A stretch of 64,000 bases of DNA from Tidjanibacter sp. (lineage in GTDB: Bacteria > Bacteroidota > Bacteroidia > Bacteroidales > Rikenellaceae), in the NCBI GenBank assembly GCA_017466345.1, contig JAFTUI010000018.1, positions 1-64,000 on the forward strand, given 5' to 3'. The position numbers and the translations under genes are program-made. Positions 25,259 through 34,510 of this stretch are shown piece by piece (position 1 is the stretch's first letter; the number at the start of each line of letters is the position of its first letter). A model generated the notes under the pieces. The model did not search any database. It was not told the DNA's origin and saw only the letters and a program-made list of their open reading frames with translations.

Positions 25259-26704
25259 CTATCTTACGACCACTTCATCCACATAGCAATCGGCGGGGCA
25301 AGTGAGCACCAAGCGCAAGTGTTGCAATCCTTGCATCTCGCCATCCAAGCCTATCTCCTCCACCCACGCATCGTGGCGATTGTTCTGCCAAGGCTGTGGG
25401 CGATGCTCAGCCAAGAGGTCGAAGTGTTCGCCATCGGCAGAGCCATAGAGCGCAACCCTCTCGGGCAGGCAGACGCCACTCGGAACATAGTTGAGTACTC
25501 CAAGCCTCGCTTCTACCCTATCGCACGCTTTATCTAACGAGAGCGAAAACTCGGTGGTGCCTTTGGGAAGTCGTACCCACGCACTGTTTGCGGTATCCTC
25601 ATCGCCCAACGTGCCATCAACTATCTTCGGCTCCGAGCAACGGGCTATTGTCACACACTCATCTGTGGGTGTTCTAAGCGGAGTACAATTCCGACTCCAC
25701 GCCACATACTCCCTCGCTGCTGCTACCGAAAGTTCGGGCTGACCGAGTGGGTATGGGGAGTCCTCAGCCTCGAAAATTCCGCACATTATAAACGATACAA
25801 TACGGTCCACACCTGCACTGCTTGCTGCCTCCAACTGCGCCACAAACCTCTCTGGGGCAGCAGGAATGAGTGCCGAGGTGCGGTCGTTGGTGCCTCGTTC
25901 CCAAGTAAAACTTTCGCAATTTGCCCATATCTCAATCGGTAGATTGGCGTGTATCGCTGCCAAACGCTTCCAATTCTCCCTCAGGCGTGGCAGTGGGAAC
26001 TTCTCCCTCACACACCCCACTTCGTCCTGATAGGCGATAATATCCACTTTGAGCCTTTCAATCTGTCGGGCGTAGTTGGGATGGTCAAAGTCTGAGTTGA
26101 AGATACCATAGGGGGATATGAGGATTTTAGCCTTGGGTGTAAGCCCACGCGCGTGATCCGTAAGGGCATTTACCGCCTCAACAGCATAGTCGGTCAGCAC
26201 AGGTCCTAAGCAGTCCTCTACGGGCAGATACCACCCATAGAACGCCTTGTGGTCGCCAAACAAGCGGGCAAGTTCGACCATCATATCCATCTGACGCTGT
26301 TTGATGCGGGGAATGCGTAGATTGTCGTCTTGATCCTCCGCCCAGCCGGTACTCATAAAGACCCGCATATTGTGTTCCGCTGCGGCATCCAAAATCGCCT
26401 CAACGGGACTCTTTCTGCCTGCGGGATAGTGGTGGGGCATCAGCTCCGAGGGATAGTAGGCTCTTCCCTCGTTGGCAACAGCCATAAAGATAAGGTACTC
26501 CATACCCATCTGGCTCATCTCTTCAATTTTTGCCTCCCACAATTCGGGAGCCGTCATATCCATACCCTCAGGGTTGGTGTACTTATTGCGCACATCCTGA
26601 TAGGCGAGGTTTATGAATGTGCCCGTAACGGGCTTAATGTTGCCTCCTAACGCCATATTCACGATAGCAAGAAGGCTTAGTGACAAACAAAGAAGTCGTT
26701 TCAT
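25259..26704 (-). CDS. Exported DUF4434 TIM-barrel protein (putative glycoside hydrolase-like)
   Basis: 481 residues with an N-terminal signal (MKRLLCLSLSLLAIVNMALG). Residues about 25-320 fit the DUF4434 family, a TIM-barrel related to glycoside hydrolases: GTFINLAYQDV, WEAKIEEMSQMGMEYLIFMAV, FYGWYLPVEDC, KILISPYGIFN, VDIIAYQDEVGC, IEIWANCESFTWE. Acidic residues at strand ends are candidate catalytic residues but cannot be proven here. The C-terminal 120 residues look like a discoidin/F5-8-type beta domain (FSLSLDKACDRVEARLGV, YGSADGEHFDLLAE). It stands alone on the minus strand; a TACCTTTG box at 26736-26743 gives a short leader. Substrate unknown. Confidence 0.8.
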   Translation of the reverse strand: MKRLLCLSLSLLAIVNMALGGNIKPVTGTFINLAYQDVRNKYTNPEGMDMTAPELWEAKIEEMSQMGMEYLIFMAVANEGRAYYPSELMPHHYPAGRKSPVEAILDAAAEHNMRVFMSTGWAEDQDDNLRIPRIKQRQMDMMVELARLFGDHKAFYGWYLPVEDCLGPVLTDYAVEAVNALTDHARGLTPKAKILISPYGIFNSDFDHPNYARQIERLKVDIIAYQDEVGCVREKFPLPRLRENWKRLAAIHANLPIEIWANCESFTWERGTNDRTSALIPAAPERFVAQLEAASSAGVDRIVSFIMCGIFEAEDSPYPLGQPELSVAAAREYVAWSRNCTPLRTPTDECVTIARCSEPKIVDGTLGDEDTANSAWVRLPKGTTEFSLSLDKACDRVEARLGVLNYVPSGVCLPERVALYGSADGEHFDLLAEHRPQPWQNNRHDAWVEEIGLDGEMQGLQHLRLVLTCPADCYVDEVVVR

Positions 26705-26735
26705 AGAAGGTTGCTCTTTTGTGGATTATCTCTCA

Positions 26736-26743
26736 CAAAGGTA
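26736..26743 (-). promoter_or_regulatory. Probable -7 box of the DUF4434 gene
   Basis: TACCTTTG on the minus strand, 32 nt before the start codon. No TTG at the usual 19-21 nt spacing. Confidence 0.45.
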
Positions 26744-26891
26744 GCATTTTTACCCCAAAATATCCACTCTTTTGCCAATTGTGTGGTGGGATATAGGGCT
26801 CATCGGGGAGAAAAAGGAAATAATGGCGAGATGTTTGCTAAAAAATAGGCAATAAATTAGCCCCACAAAGCGTATTAACAAAAAAAATAGC

Positions 26892-26899
26892 TACATTTG
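26892..26899 (+). promoter_or_regulatory. Probable -7 box of the pseudouridine synthase gene
   Basis: TACATTTG matches TAnnTTTG and lies 40 nt before the ATG at 26940; no clear -33 TTG. Confidence 0.5.
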
Positions 26900-26939
26900 T
26901 GCTAATACTTTTAACACATTATTTTTCTTAATTACAACG

Positions 26940-28403
26940 ATGACAAAGACAGATTTACCCGTGAGGGCTCATTCTGAGAACAATGATGGCTACAAAGCCT
27001 TCGTTAAAGACAAACGAGCAAGAACTACTCGTACCAACGATGCTGTATTTACCACATCATATCGCAACCGAGAGAGTGGCGAAAGAGAACAGCATAGTGG
27101 AGAGCGCAGGCACTCGTTTAATCCCAATTTCACACGCGACAACCGACTCACCGAGCGCAACCGTCAGCAGGGCGAATATCGTGCCGAAAGGAGCTATGGT
27201 AACCGCGAGGGTGGCTACAATCGCGAGGAGCGCGGTGGCTACAACCGTGAGCGCACCTTCAATCGCGAGGGTGGCTACCAGCAACGTAGCGAGCGTGATT
27301 TCAACCGCGAAGGTGGCTACAATCGCGAGCGCTCGTTCAACCGCGAGGGCGGATACCAAAGGCGTGAGCGCGAGGCAGGTGGCGAAGGTTTCCAGCCCCG
27401 TGAGCGTAATTTCAACCGCGAGGGTGGCTATCAGCAGCGCGGCGAGCGCAGTTTCAATCGCGAGGAGCGCAATTTCAACCGTGAAGGTTTCCAGCCCCGT
27501 GAGCGCAACTTCAACCGAGAGGAGCGTGGTGCCTTTGGCAGCAAGCGAGGTGGTGGTATACGCCCAACAAAGGCGGCACCTAAGAGCAAATTCGCTCAGC
27601 CCAAAGAGCCCAAGAAGTATATCAACACCGCAAACGAATACACATTAGAAAACTACCCTTCCTATGAGGCTCCCAAGCAGGAGGGTGCAATTCGTCTGAA
27701 CCGCTACATCTCTATGTCGGGTATCTGCTCGCGCAGGGAGGCTGACGAGTATATAGCCAAGGGCGAGATTACCGTAAATGGTGTGGTTGTTACCGAGCTC
27801 GGCTCGAAGGTAATGCCCAACGATGAGGTATGCTACAATGGCAAGAAGATAGAGAACGAAAAGAAGGTCTACATTGTGATGAACAAACCCAAAGGTTTTG
27901 TGACCACTCTCGATGACCCCCACGCCGACAAGAGTGTTATGGACCTTGTGAAGAACGCCTGCACCGAGCGCATCTATCCCGTAGGTCGCTTAGACAAGAA
28001 CTCCGTTGGTGTACTCCTTTTGACCAACGATGGCGATTTGGCGAAAAAGCTCACCCACCCTACTTACGAGAAGAAGAAAATCTATCAGGTAAGCCTCGAC
28101 AAGCACCTTACTCGTGCCGACTTGGAGCAACTCATCTTGGGTGTGACGCTCGAAGATGGCTACATCGCAGCCGATGACGTTTGCTATGTTGACGACCCCA
28201 AGATGAAGAATGCTGTGGGCATTGAGATTCACTCTGGCAGGAACCGTATCGTTAGGCGTATGTTCGAGCACGTTGGCTACCACGTTGGCAAGCTCGACAG
28301 AGTCTACTTTGCGGGCCTTACCAAGCAGAAACTCAAACGTGGCGAATGGCGTTTCCTTACCGAAAAAGAGGTCGCTATGTTGAAGTCGGGCAGTTACGAA
28401 TAA
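26940..28403 (+). CDS. RsuA/RluB-family rRNA pseudouridine synthase with a long repetitive N-terminal tail
   Basis: 487 residues. Residues about 1-225 are low-complexity, highly charged and disordered, built from units such as NREGGY, NREERGGY, RSFNREGGYQ and GFQPRERNFN, reminiscent of RNA-binding RG/RGG tails. From about 240 there is an S4 RNA-binding domain (RLNRYISMSGICSRREADEYI), then the synthase core with VYIVMNKPKGFVTT, the catalytic-Asp motif VGRLDKNSVGVLLLTNDG and SGRNRIVRRMFEHVGY. The core is family-typical; the tail is an extension. The enzyme isomerises a uridine in rRNA, probably 23S by RluB similarity (inference). Start codon chosen because the frame opens at this ATG after a -7 box. 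Confidence 0.9.
   Translation: MTKTDLPVRAHSENNDGYKAFVKDKRARTTRTNDAVFTTSYRNRESGEREQHSGERRHSFNPNFTRDNRLTERNRQQGEYRAERSYGNREGGYNREERGGYNRERTFNREGGYQQRSERDFNREGGYNRERSFNREGGYQRREREAGGEGFQPRERNFNREGGYQQRGERSFNREERNFNREGFQPRERNFNREERGAFGSKRGGGIRPTKAAPKSKFAQPKEPKKYINTANEYTLENYPSYEAPKQEGAIRLNRYISMSGICSRREADEYIAKGEITVNGVVVTELGSKVMPNDEVCYNGKKIENEKKVYIVMNKPKGFVTTLDDPHADKSVMDLVKNACTERIYPVGRLDKNSVGVLLLTNDGDLAKKLTHPTYEKKKIYQVSLDKHLTRADLEQLILGVTLEDGYIAADDVCYVDDPKMKNAVGIEIHSGRNRIVRRMFEHVGYHVGKLDRVYFAGLTKQKLKRGEWRFLTEKEVAMLKSGSYE
27180..27530 (+). repeat. Imperfect coding repeats for NREGGY-type units
   Basis: Within the pseudouridine synthase gene, degenerate units such as AACCGCGAGGGTGGCTAC recur about a dozen times, encoding N-R-E-G-G-Y or N-R-E-E-R. 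Synonymous differences between units indicate selection on protein composition as well as slippage. Confidence 0.8.
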
Positions 28404-28456
28404 GAGAGCTGTTTTATAGTAGCGGGGCTGATACTAAACGCCCCACAACATAATAG

Positions 28457-28508
28457 AGGGATTCTTCTTTGAGCGCTGCATCGGCACACAGAGAAGAGTC
28501 CCTTTTTG
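28457..28508 (+). terminator. Terminator after the pseudouridine synthase gene
   Basis: GGGATTCTTCT pairs with AGAAGAGTCCC (11 pairs, one G-U) across a loop of about 27 nt, followed by TTTTT. A second small stem, GGGGC/GCCCC, precedes it. Confidence 0.7.
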
Positions 28509-28547
28509 GATAGCCACATATAACAACCACATACAACTAAGGATACT

Positions 28548-30779
28548 ATGAAAAGAGCAACAAAACTACTTGTGGGCATACTCTTGACGGTGGCAATCTC
28601 AGGTCACTCGGAGTGCTTCGCAAACAAAAAAATCAACGACCCACAAGCCCCAAATCGCAAGAGTGTGGGACTTGTGCTCAGTGGTGGCGGTGCAAAAGGC
28701 GCTGCGCAGTTGCGAGTAATAAAGGCTATTGAGGAGGCAGGTATTCCCATAGACTACATTGCCGGCACCTCCATAGGCTCAATCATTGGTGGACTCTATG
28801 CAGTAGGCTACACCATCGAAGAGATTGAGGAGTACTACACCACTATGAATTGGTTTGACATCTTTACCGACCGCAACGCGAGGGACAAACAGCTCTTTGC
28901 CAACAAGCAAAAAGACGATGCTTATATGTTCGATGTGCTCCTCTCAACGGAGGATATATCCATACCGAGTGGCATCGTTCGGGGCGACAGGTTTATGGAC
29001 CAACTTAATGAATTACTGCTTGGTTATCAGCACATTGACTCTTTTGACAATCTTCCTATCCCCTTTGCGTGCGTGTCGTACGATATGAACACCGGCAGCG
29101 AGTATGTGGCGCGTGGAGGCAGTCTATCGGCAGCCATTAGGGCAAGTATGTCTATTCCCGCAGTTTTCAAGCCCGTGAAGTATAGGGATATGGTGTTGGT
29201 GGATGGTGGAGTGTATAACAACTTTCCCGTGGATGTGGTGCGCGATATGGGAGCCGATATAGTGATTGGTGTAGATCTCTCTGACGGAATCAAAACCGAT
29301 GCTGATGTGGAGAACCTGATAGTTATCTTCGAGCAACTCACCGTCTTTCTTGGGCGCGAGAACTACGAGAAAAACCTCAGGGATTGTGACTACTACATAC
29401 ACCCCGAAATTGCCCCCTACTCGGCTGCAAGTTTCAATCAGGAGGCTGTCGACTCACTCATTATGCGTGGTCAGAGAGAGGCCGATAAGCACAAGGAGGG
29501 TTTGCAGGCTCTGCGCAAGAAGATTGGGCTCCCTGAGGGCTATATGGCACCCAAACGCAAACGCTACTACGACCAGAATACCCCACTGAAAATTGGCAAC
29601 ATCAAGCTCGATGGCTTCTCGAAGTCGGAGCGTAAGCTCATATCGCGATACCTCGATTTGAAGCCATACACCACCGTCACAAGGCGCGAGTTCAACCGCA
29701 ACATTGAGCAGATTAAGAACTCCGGTGGATTTGAGTTTGTGAAATACTCGCTCTCCTATCAGGCACCCTACGACCTGAGGATTTGGGTAGATGAGAAGCA
29801 GAATGCATCACTGCACGTTGGTTTCCGCTTCGATTCGCACGAGTTGGCATCGCTGCTTTTGGGCACGGAGATGACACTTACGGGCAACTATTTCAAGCCC
29901 AAACTATCGCTTACAGCACGCCTTAGCGAGAGTCCCTACATACAACTCGGTGCTTCGAGCAGTAGGGTTTTCTTCGGCGAGTTCAACTTCGGGTATCGCT
30001 ATCAGTACAACAATTTTGCCTTCTACAAGGACGACAAGCGTTCCCACACCTCCACCTTCGACTTCCACAAGTTGTCGATGAAGTTCTCGGACATATACCT
30101 GCGCAATTTCAACCTTTCGGCAGGCATTGAGGCAGATTTCTTCGACTATCACGAAACATTCTACGAGGGAGGTAAGTACGAGGCGGAGTCGGAGGCTTAC
30201 ATCAACTATCTCATATCGGGGCACTACGACAACCTCAACAATGCCTATGTTCCGAGCAAGGGTTGGTCTATTGACGCCCACTACACACTCCACACCAACA
30301 ACGGTTTGGAGGTGCACCACCACGTCCCCTTTGCATCGGTGCAGTACAAGATGATGGGGGCCTTGAAGTTGAGCGACCTTGTGACCTTCGTGCCATCGCT
30401 CTATGGTCGCACGCTGATAGGTATGGAGCCCACCTACCCCTATTTCAACTGCGTGGGAGGCATACTGCCCTCGCGTTATATGCCCCAGCAGATGAACTTT
30501 GTGGGTATCCAGCACATCGAATTGTGCGAGAACTCTATGATGATTGGCGCACTCGAAACGCGCTTTACGGTTGCCAAAAACCACTATGTGTCGGCCATTG
30601 CTAATATGATGATAGAGAACGACAACTTCCTCAGGATGTTCAACTTTGAGGACACCCTTGTGGGCTTCGGAGTGAAATATACCTACCAAACATCACTCGG
30701 CCCGCTTACGGTTCTTGCAAGTGGCACCAACCGCAACCCCTTAGGTGGCATCTATGTAAGTTTCGGTAAGAACTTCTAA
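28548..30779 (+). CDS. Patatin-like phospholipase with POTRA and outer-membrane barrel (type Vd-like)
   Basis: 743 residues. Signal peptide about 1-25. Patatin domain about 35-310 with oxyanion-hole motif GGGAKG (46-51), nucleophile GTSIG (Ser 75) and catalytic Asp in VLVDGGVYNNFPVD (about 219). A POTRA-like domain follows at about 345-420 (GNIKLDGFSKSERKLISRYLDL), then a BamA-like beta-barrel to the C-terminal Phe (GGIYVSFGKNF). The architecture matches PlpD/type Vd autotransporters, although Bacteroidetes versions may keep the patatin domain periplasmic. It probably hydrolyses phospholipid acyl chains at the outer membrane. It lies downstream of its own small intergenic region after a terminator; no other operon member is seen. 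Confidence 0.9.
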   Translation: MKRATKLLVGILLTVAISGHSECFANKKINDPQAPNRKSVGLVLSGGGAKGAAQLRVIKAIEEAGIPIDYIAGTSIGSIIGGLYAVGYTIEEIEEYYTTMNWFDIFTDRNARDKQLFANKQKDDAYMFDVLLSTEDISIPSGIVRGDRFMDQLNELLLGYQHIDSFDNLPIPFACVSYDMNTGSEYVARGGSLSAAIRASMSIPAVFKPVKYRDMVLVDGGVYNNFPVDVVRDMGADIVIGVDLSDGIKTDADVENLIVIFEQLTVFLGRENYEKNLRDCDYYIHPEIAPYSAASFNQEAVDSLIMRGQREADKHKEGLQALRKKIGLPEGYMAPKRKRYYDQNTPLKIGNIKLDGFSKSERKLISRYLDLKPYTTVTRREFNRNIEQIKNSGGFEFVKYSLSYQAPYDLRIWVDEKQNASLHVGFRFDSHELASLLLGTEMTLTGNYFKPKLSLTARLSESPYIQLGASSSRVFFGEFNFGYRYQYNNFAFYKDDKRSHTSTFDFHKLSMKFSDIYLRNFNLSAGIEADFFDYHETFYEGGKYEAESEAYINYLISGHYDNLNNAYVPSKGWSIDAHYTLHTNNGLEVHHHVPFASVQYKMMGALKLSDLVTFVPSLYGRTLIGMEPTYPYFNCVGGILPSRYMPQQMNFVGIQHIELCENSMMIGALETRFTVAKNHYVSAIANMMIENDNFLRMFNFEDTLVGFGVKYTYQTSLGPLTVLASGTNRNPLGGIYVSFGKNF

Positions 30780-30819
30780 GGATTTTGGCTGACTTAGTCG
30801 TTGGACATTAGACACAAAC

Positions 30820-30864
30820 AAAAAATCTCCCCGAACTCACAGGAGTTCGGGGAGATTTTTGTTT
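30820..30864. terminator. Bidirectional terminator between convergent genes
   Basis: AAAAAATCTCCCCGAACTC-ACAG-GAGTTCGGGGAGATTTTT: a 13-bp perfect GC-rich stem flanked by A and T runs, suited to both the patatin gene (+) and the TonB-dependent receptor gene (-). Confidence 0.93.
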
Positions 30865-30878
30865 AGACGTACTCTCTA

Positions 30879-33800
30879 TTAGAAGAAGTAACGTGCGCTG
30901 AGCAACATCGACCAAGTGGAGATGGTGCTATTCTTAACACTCCACTTTGCAAGGTCAGTTGTGAAGGTATATGTATTATCTTTATTCAAGCTCAATACAC
31001 CTTCGCCACCCCACTTTTTGATGTTACCCCAAGCAGGATTCAAGAGGTTACCAAAGTTCTTAATATCCAAGCCAAACTGTACGGTCTGTTTCCTACCTGC
31101 AACCATAAAGTTGATGTCCTGGTTGATTTTGAGGTTGAACTGGTTGTACCAAGGCATAACAACTGCGCCACGCTCCGAGTACTCACCACGGTTCTGGCTG
31201 AGGTACTTGTCGTTCTCAATAAACTCATTGAAAGCTGCCTTGTTCTCCTCAGAGGAGAAGGTCATACCATCCAACTCTTTCTCGGTGGGGATATACATAA
31301 GGCTGTATGAGCCTTTATCTCCGTTCACGTTGCTTGACAATGTGTAGGACGAGCGACTGTAGCTATATTCGCCAACGAATGCGAAGTTGTAGCCCTCGTA
31401 GAACAAGCCTACGGTAGTTGCGAACTTACCTTTGCCATACTCGAAGCGGTAGTTAGCATTCAATACCAAGCGGTGGGGCGAAACGTACGAAGAGTAACCC
31501 AACTCGTGCGAATTCGAACCATTAACACCGAAAGTGTTGGTGCCAAATGCGGAATTAACCTGATCGCCAATACCATCAATTACATTCTTCGATGTGGAGT
31601 AGGTGTAAGCACCGTAGAGCGAAAGACCACAAGCAAAGTCTTTCTTCAAAGTAGCGGTCAACGATGCGTAGTAACCCTGTTTGTCAATACCTTCGTTAGA
31701 AATCAAATAAGCATTTGCACCAACGCCCTCAATATTAGAGTAACTTACACGAGGAGCAGGCTCACCAGGGAGTTGAACCTCACCTTCTTTAAGACCGGTC
31801 TTGGTAACAGCTACGCTAACGAGGTCTTTGTTGTAGATACCCTCAATCGAACCCTTGATACCAAAGGGAAGGTCGAAGTCAGCAGCGAGTGAAGTCTTCC
31901 AAGTGGTAGGCATTTTGAGATCTTTATCCAAGATGGTAGCACCAGAAGGAGCAGCCAAGTCACCAGCTTTGAAAGCACCACCGTAGATGTCGGTAAGAAT
32001 ATCGTTGATATTGGTGTGGAAGCCCGAAGGAAGTTCATCGCCTCTGGTTGTATTGTACTGCATCTGCATACAGTTGCTATTACCTGCAACAGAAACGAGC
32101 CATACAAAGGGCAGACGACCGGTGTAGATACCGCTACCACCACGCAACACGAGGCTACGATCGCCCATTACGTCCCAGTTGAAACCAACGCGGGGCGAAA
32201 CATTCAGAGTGGCAGTAGGCATATCGGAGGTCTTGTAACCACCGTAGTCTTTGTACATCTCGGTAAAGGCTTTATTCTCGTTACCTGCAATGTTGGGATA
32301 GAAGGGCAACTCCAAGCGAAGACCTGCGGTGAGTTTGAAGTTGTTGCTGATGTTCATCTCGTCCTGAATGTAAGCCGAAACCTGGTGGAAGTCGAACGAA
32401 GGATAAACCTGCTGCAAGTCGTCACGGTTAGCGTGAGTGATTGCAAATGCAAGTGGAGCTTCGTCATTTACGAAGTCATCCCACGAGTTGTATACATAGT
32501 AACCTGCACCACCCTGCATAAAACCGTTCTTGGTGTTGTCGTACTCATACTGCAAACCACCAACGAAGTTGTGAATGCCTTTGTGGAAGGTAAGCTCGTC
32601 AGTAACAACAACAGTATTTACATCGCGAAGGTTGCCATAGGTGAAGGGGTCGGGACCAAACGAAGTGAGGACTGTCTTCTGAGTCTTACCCTCGGAGTCT
32701 ACATAATCTTGGAGAATATCCACAGTGGGGAATACACCGCCCTCGAAACTACGAGGCTCGTACTGGTGCGAGTAGGTAGCACGGAAGGTGTTATTCAACT
32801 GACCATCCAAGAACGAAGAGTTCAACTCAGCTGCCCACGAGGAGAAGTTCTGCTCCTGATAGTAACGCGAGCTCTCAAAGTAGAGTGCGTAGTTAGAAGT
32901 ACGACCATAAGGTTTTCTTGTGTAGGTCAAACTCTCTTCCAAAGGAGTGATTGAGCTCGAAGGATCCGAAGAGTATTTGTTCTTGGTGTAGCTATAACGC
33001 AAGTTGAACTTGTGATCCTTGTTGATGTTCCAATCCAAACGAGCCATAACTTTGTAGTTAGGAATCTGGATGGAGTAATCCTGGTAGCGACCGGGATCAT
33101 AGTTATAGGTATCTTTCAAATAGCCTTTAATCGTCTCCATCTGCTCAGCGGTAGGACGGTTGAACTGGCTTTTATCACCGATATCACTAGTCCACTCGCC
33201 TTGGCTACCATCGTATGCCTTGCGGTTCTGACCGGGGCTTACATTGTTTTCGTACTCGAAGTTAACGAAGAAGAAGAGTTTGTTCTTGATGATAGGACCA
33301 CCAATGTTGAAGCCGATAGTGTTACTGAGCGACTCATTGAGTTCGAGCTCATTAACCTTACCCTCCAAGTCTGCGTAACGAGTACCGATAAGAGCGTCCG
33401 AAGTGTAGTAGTCGTAAACAGCTACCTTATACTGGTTGGTACCGCTCTTGGTTACAGCGTTGATAGCACCTCCGGTAAAACCACTCTGACGAACATCAAA
33501 GGGGGTGATGTTTACGCTCATCTGCTCCAAAGCATCCAACGAAATGGGAGCACCACCTGCGGGAAGGCTACCGCCGATACCGAAGGCGTTGTTGAAAGCA
33601 GCACCATCGACAGTAACATACGATTGGCGGTAGTTACCACCACCAATTGCCAAACCATTCGAGGTGGTAGTAGCCTGGGGAGTAAGTTTCATCAGGTCGT
33701 TCATACTACGGCTAACAGTAGGCATGCTCTCCATAATCCTTGTGCTGATGGTAGTCTGAGCACCTGCGTTGCTAGAACGCATATTGCTGTCAAGACCGTC

Positions 33801-34160
33801 ACCAGTCACAACAATCGCCTCAATCTCCTGACCCTCTGGGCTAAGAGTAGCGTTAAGAGTGTAGTTGTCACCAAGACCGATGGTAACATCCTGACGCCTA
33901 AGAGTACGGTAGCCGATGTACTCGAACTCGATGGTGTAGGGACCACCGGGGCGAACATTAGCAAGGCGATATACACCATTGCCATCAACCACAGCTGCAT
34001 ACTGGGTACCCGAAGGGGTGTGAACGGCAATAACAGTGGCACCAACAAGTGCAGTACCATCGTTACTGGTCACCTTACCGCTCATACTCGAAGTTGTAAC
34101 CTGAGCCATTGCGCTCATAGCCACAAACAACGAAACAATCAATGTGTAGAATTTCTTCAT
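30879..34160 (-). CDS. Oar-like TonB-dependent receptor with carboxypeptidase-regulatory N-domain
   Basis: 1093 residues. Signal MKKFYTLIVSLFVAMSAMAQ. Residues about 25-110 are a CarboxypepD_reg-like beta sandwich (SGKVTSNDGTALVGATVIAV, GGPYTIEFEYIGYRT). The plug follows (EAIVVTGDGLDSN, DLMKLTPQATTT, YVTVDGAAFNNAFG, GFTGGAINAVTKSGTN), then a large beta-barrel ending LLSARYFF. The sequence resembles Oar-type receptors rather than SusC: no SusD-like gene is adjacent, and the plug has the Oar-like TKSGTN pattern. Such receptors import or export bulky ligands using TonB energy; the substrate is unknown. The nearest promoter match lies about 250 nt upstream, giving an unusually long leader. Confidence 0.92.
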   Translation of the reverse strand: MKKFYTLIVSLFVAMSAMAQVTTSSMSGKVTSNDGTALVGATVIAVHTPSGTQYAAVVDGNGVYRLANVRPGGPYTIEFEYIGYRTLRRQDVTIGLGDNYTLNATLSPEGQEIEAIVVTGDGLDSNMRSSNAGAQTTISTRIMESMPTVSRSMNDLMKLTPQATTTSNGLAIGGGNYRQSYVTVDGAAFNNAFGIGGSLPAGGAPISLDALEQMSVNITPFDVRQSGFTGGAINAVTKSGTNQYKVAVYDYYTSDALIGTRYADLEGKVNELELNESLSNTIGFNIGGPIIKNKLFFFVNFEYENNVSPGQNRKAYDGSQGEWTSDIGDKSQFNRPTAEQMETIKGYLKDTYNYDPGRYQDYSIQIPNYKVMARLDWNINKDHKFNLRYSYTKNKYSSDPSSSITPLEESLTYTRKPYGRTSNYALYFESSRYYQEQNFSSWAAELNSSFLDGQLNNTFRATYSHQYEPRSFEGGVFPTVDILQDYVDSEGKTQKTVLTSFGPDPFTYGNLRDVNTVVVTDELTFHKGIHNFVGGLQYEYDNTKNGFMQGGAGYYVYNSWDDFVNDEAPLAFAITHANRDDLQQVYPSFDFHQVSAYIQDEMNISNNFKLTAGLRLELPFYPNIAGNENKAFTEMYKDYGGYKTSDMPTATLNVSPRVGFNWDVMGDRSLVLRGGSGIYTGRLPFVWLVSVAGNSNCMQMQYNTTRGDELPSGFHTNINDILTDIYGGAFKAGDLAAPSGATILDKDLKMPTTWKTSLAADFDLPFGIKGSIEGIYNKDLVSVAVTKTGLKEGEVQLPGEPAPRVSYSNIEGVGANAYLISNEGIDKQGYYASLTATLKKDFACGLSLYGAYTYSTSKNVIDGIGDQVNSAFGTNTFGVNGSNSHELGYSSYVSPHRLVLNANYRFEYGKGKFATTVGLFYEGYNFAFVGEYSYSRSSYTLSSNVNGDKGSYSLMYIPTEKELDGMTFSSEENKAAFNEFIENDKYLSQNRGEYSERGAVVMPWYNQFNLKINQDINFMVAGRKQTVQFGLDIKNFGNLLNPAWGNIKKWGGEGVLSLNKDNTYTFTTDLAKWSVKNSTISTWSMLLSARYFF

Positions 34161-34257
34161 ACTCTTTTTGTTTTTGTTTGGTAAAAATGAATTGTGTTTA
34201 TAAAAGTTTGTTTTAATTTATTTTCTCTCTTTATACATAATAAAAACAAAAGAGGAG

Positions 34258-34275
34258 GTGTCTATTGCTAAACAC
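34258..34275 (-). promoter_or_regulatory. GNRA-capped leader hairpin
   Basis: Minus strand GTGTTTA-GCAA-TAGACAC: seven pairs (one G-U) closed by a GCAA tetraloop, then CTCCTCTTTTGTTTTTATT. Possible attenuator or protein-binding element in the leader of the receptor gene. Confidence 0.4.
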
Positions 34276-34410
34276 TTCCCCCGTTAGTAGAGCGAACACC
34301 GCACATCAACGCCAAATAACATTGAAGGAACACTTCTCTATTTGCCTTAATCTCAGCGGTATTCATATCTTTCACTGTAATCAACATCGTAATTCTGCTT
34401 TCCGACACCA

Positions 34411-34442
34411 CAAAGATATGCAATTCAAACCCTTTTTCGCAA
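34411..34442 (-). promoter_or_regulatory. Promoter upstream of the TonB-dependent receptor
   Basis: Minus strand TTG (34440-34442), 21 nt, TATCTTTG (34411-34418). No closer TAnnTTTG box was found between here and the start codon at 34160. Confidence 0.55.
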
Positions 34443-34510
34443 CTATTTTCTCAACAAACTATCAACATTCCGCACCACCCTCCATAACTATGTTATGGTC
34501 GTGGTCCGCA

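Larger units (their letters stand above)
34161..34510. other. Intergenic region and long leader of the TonB-dependent receptor
   Basis: About 350 nt with no supported gene. On the minus strand it holds a promoter (34411-34442), a small GNRA-capped hairpin (34258-34275) followed by a U-rich tract, and an A/T-rich stretch up to the start codon. Confidence 0.6.

Noticed and set aside
27180-27530. Repeats as a mobile or CRISPR-like element
   Set aside because: They are in frame, inside one gene, and code for a repeated peptide with synonymous variation.
30879-34160. SusC-type receptor of a polysaccharide utilisation locus
   Set aside because: No SusD-like gene, glycoside hydrolase or sigma/anti-sigma pair adjoins it; the plug resembles Oar-like receptors.
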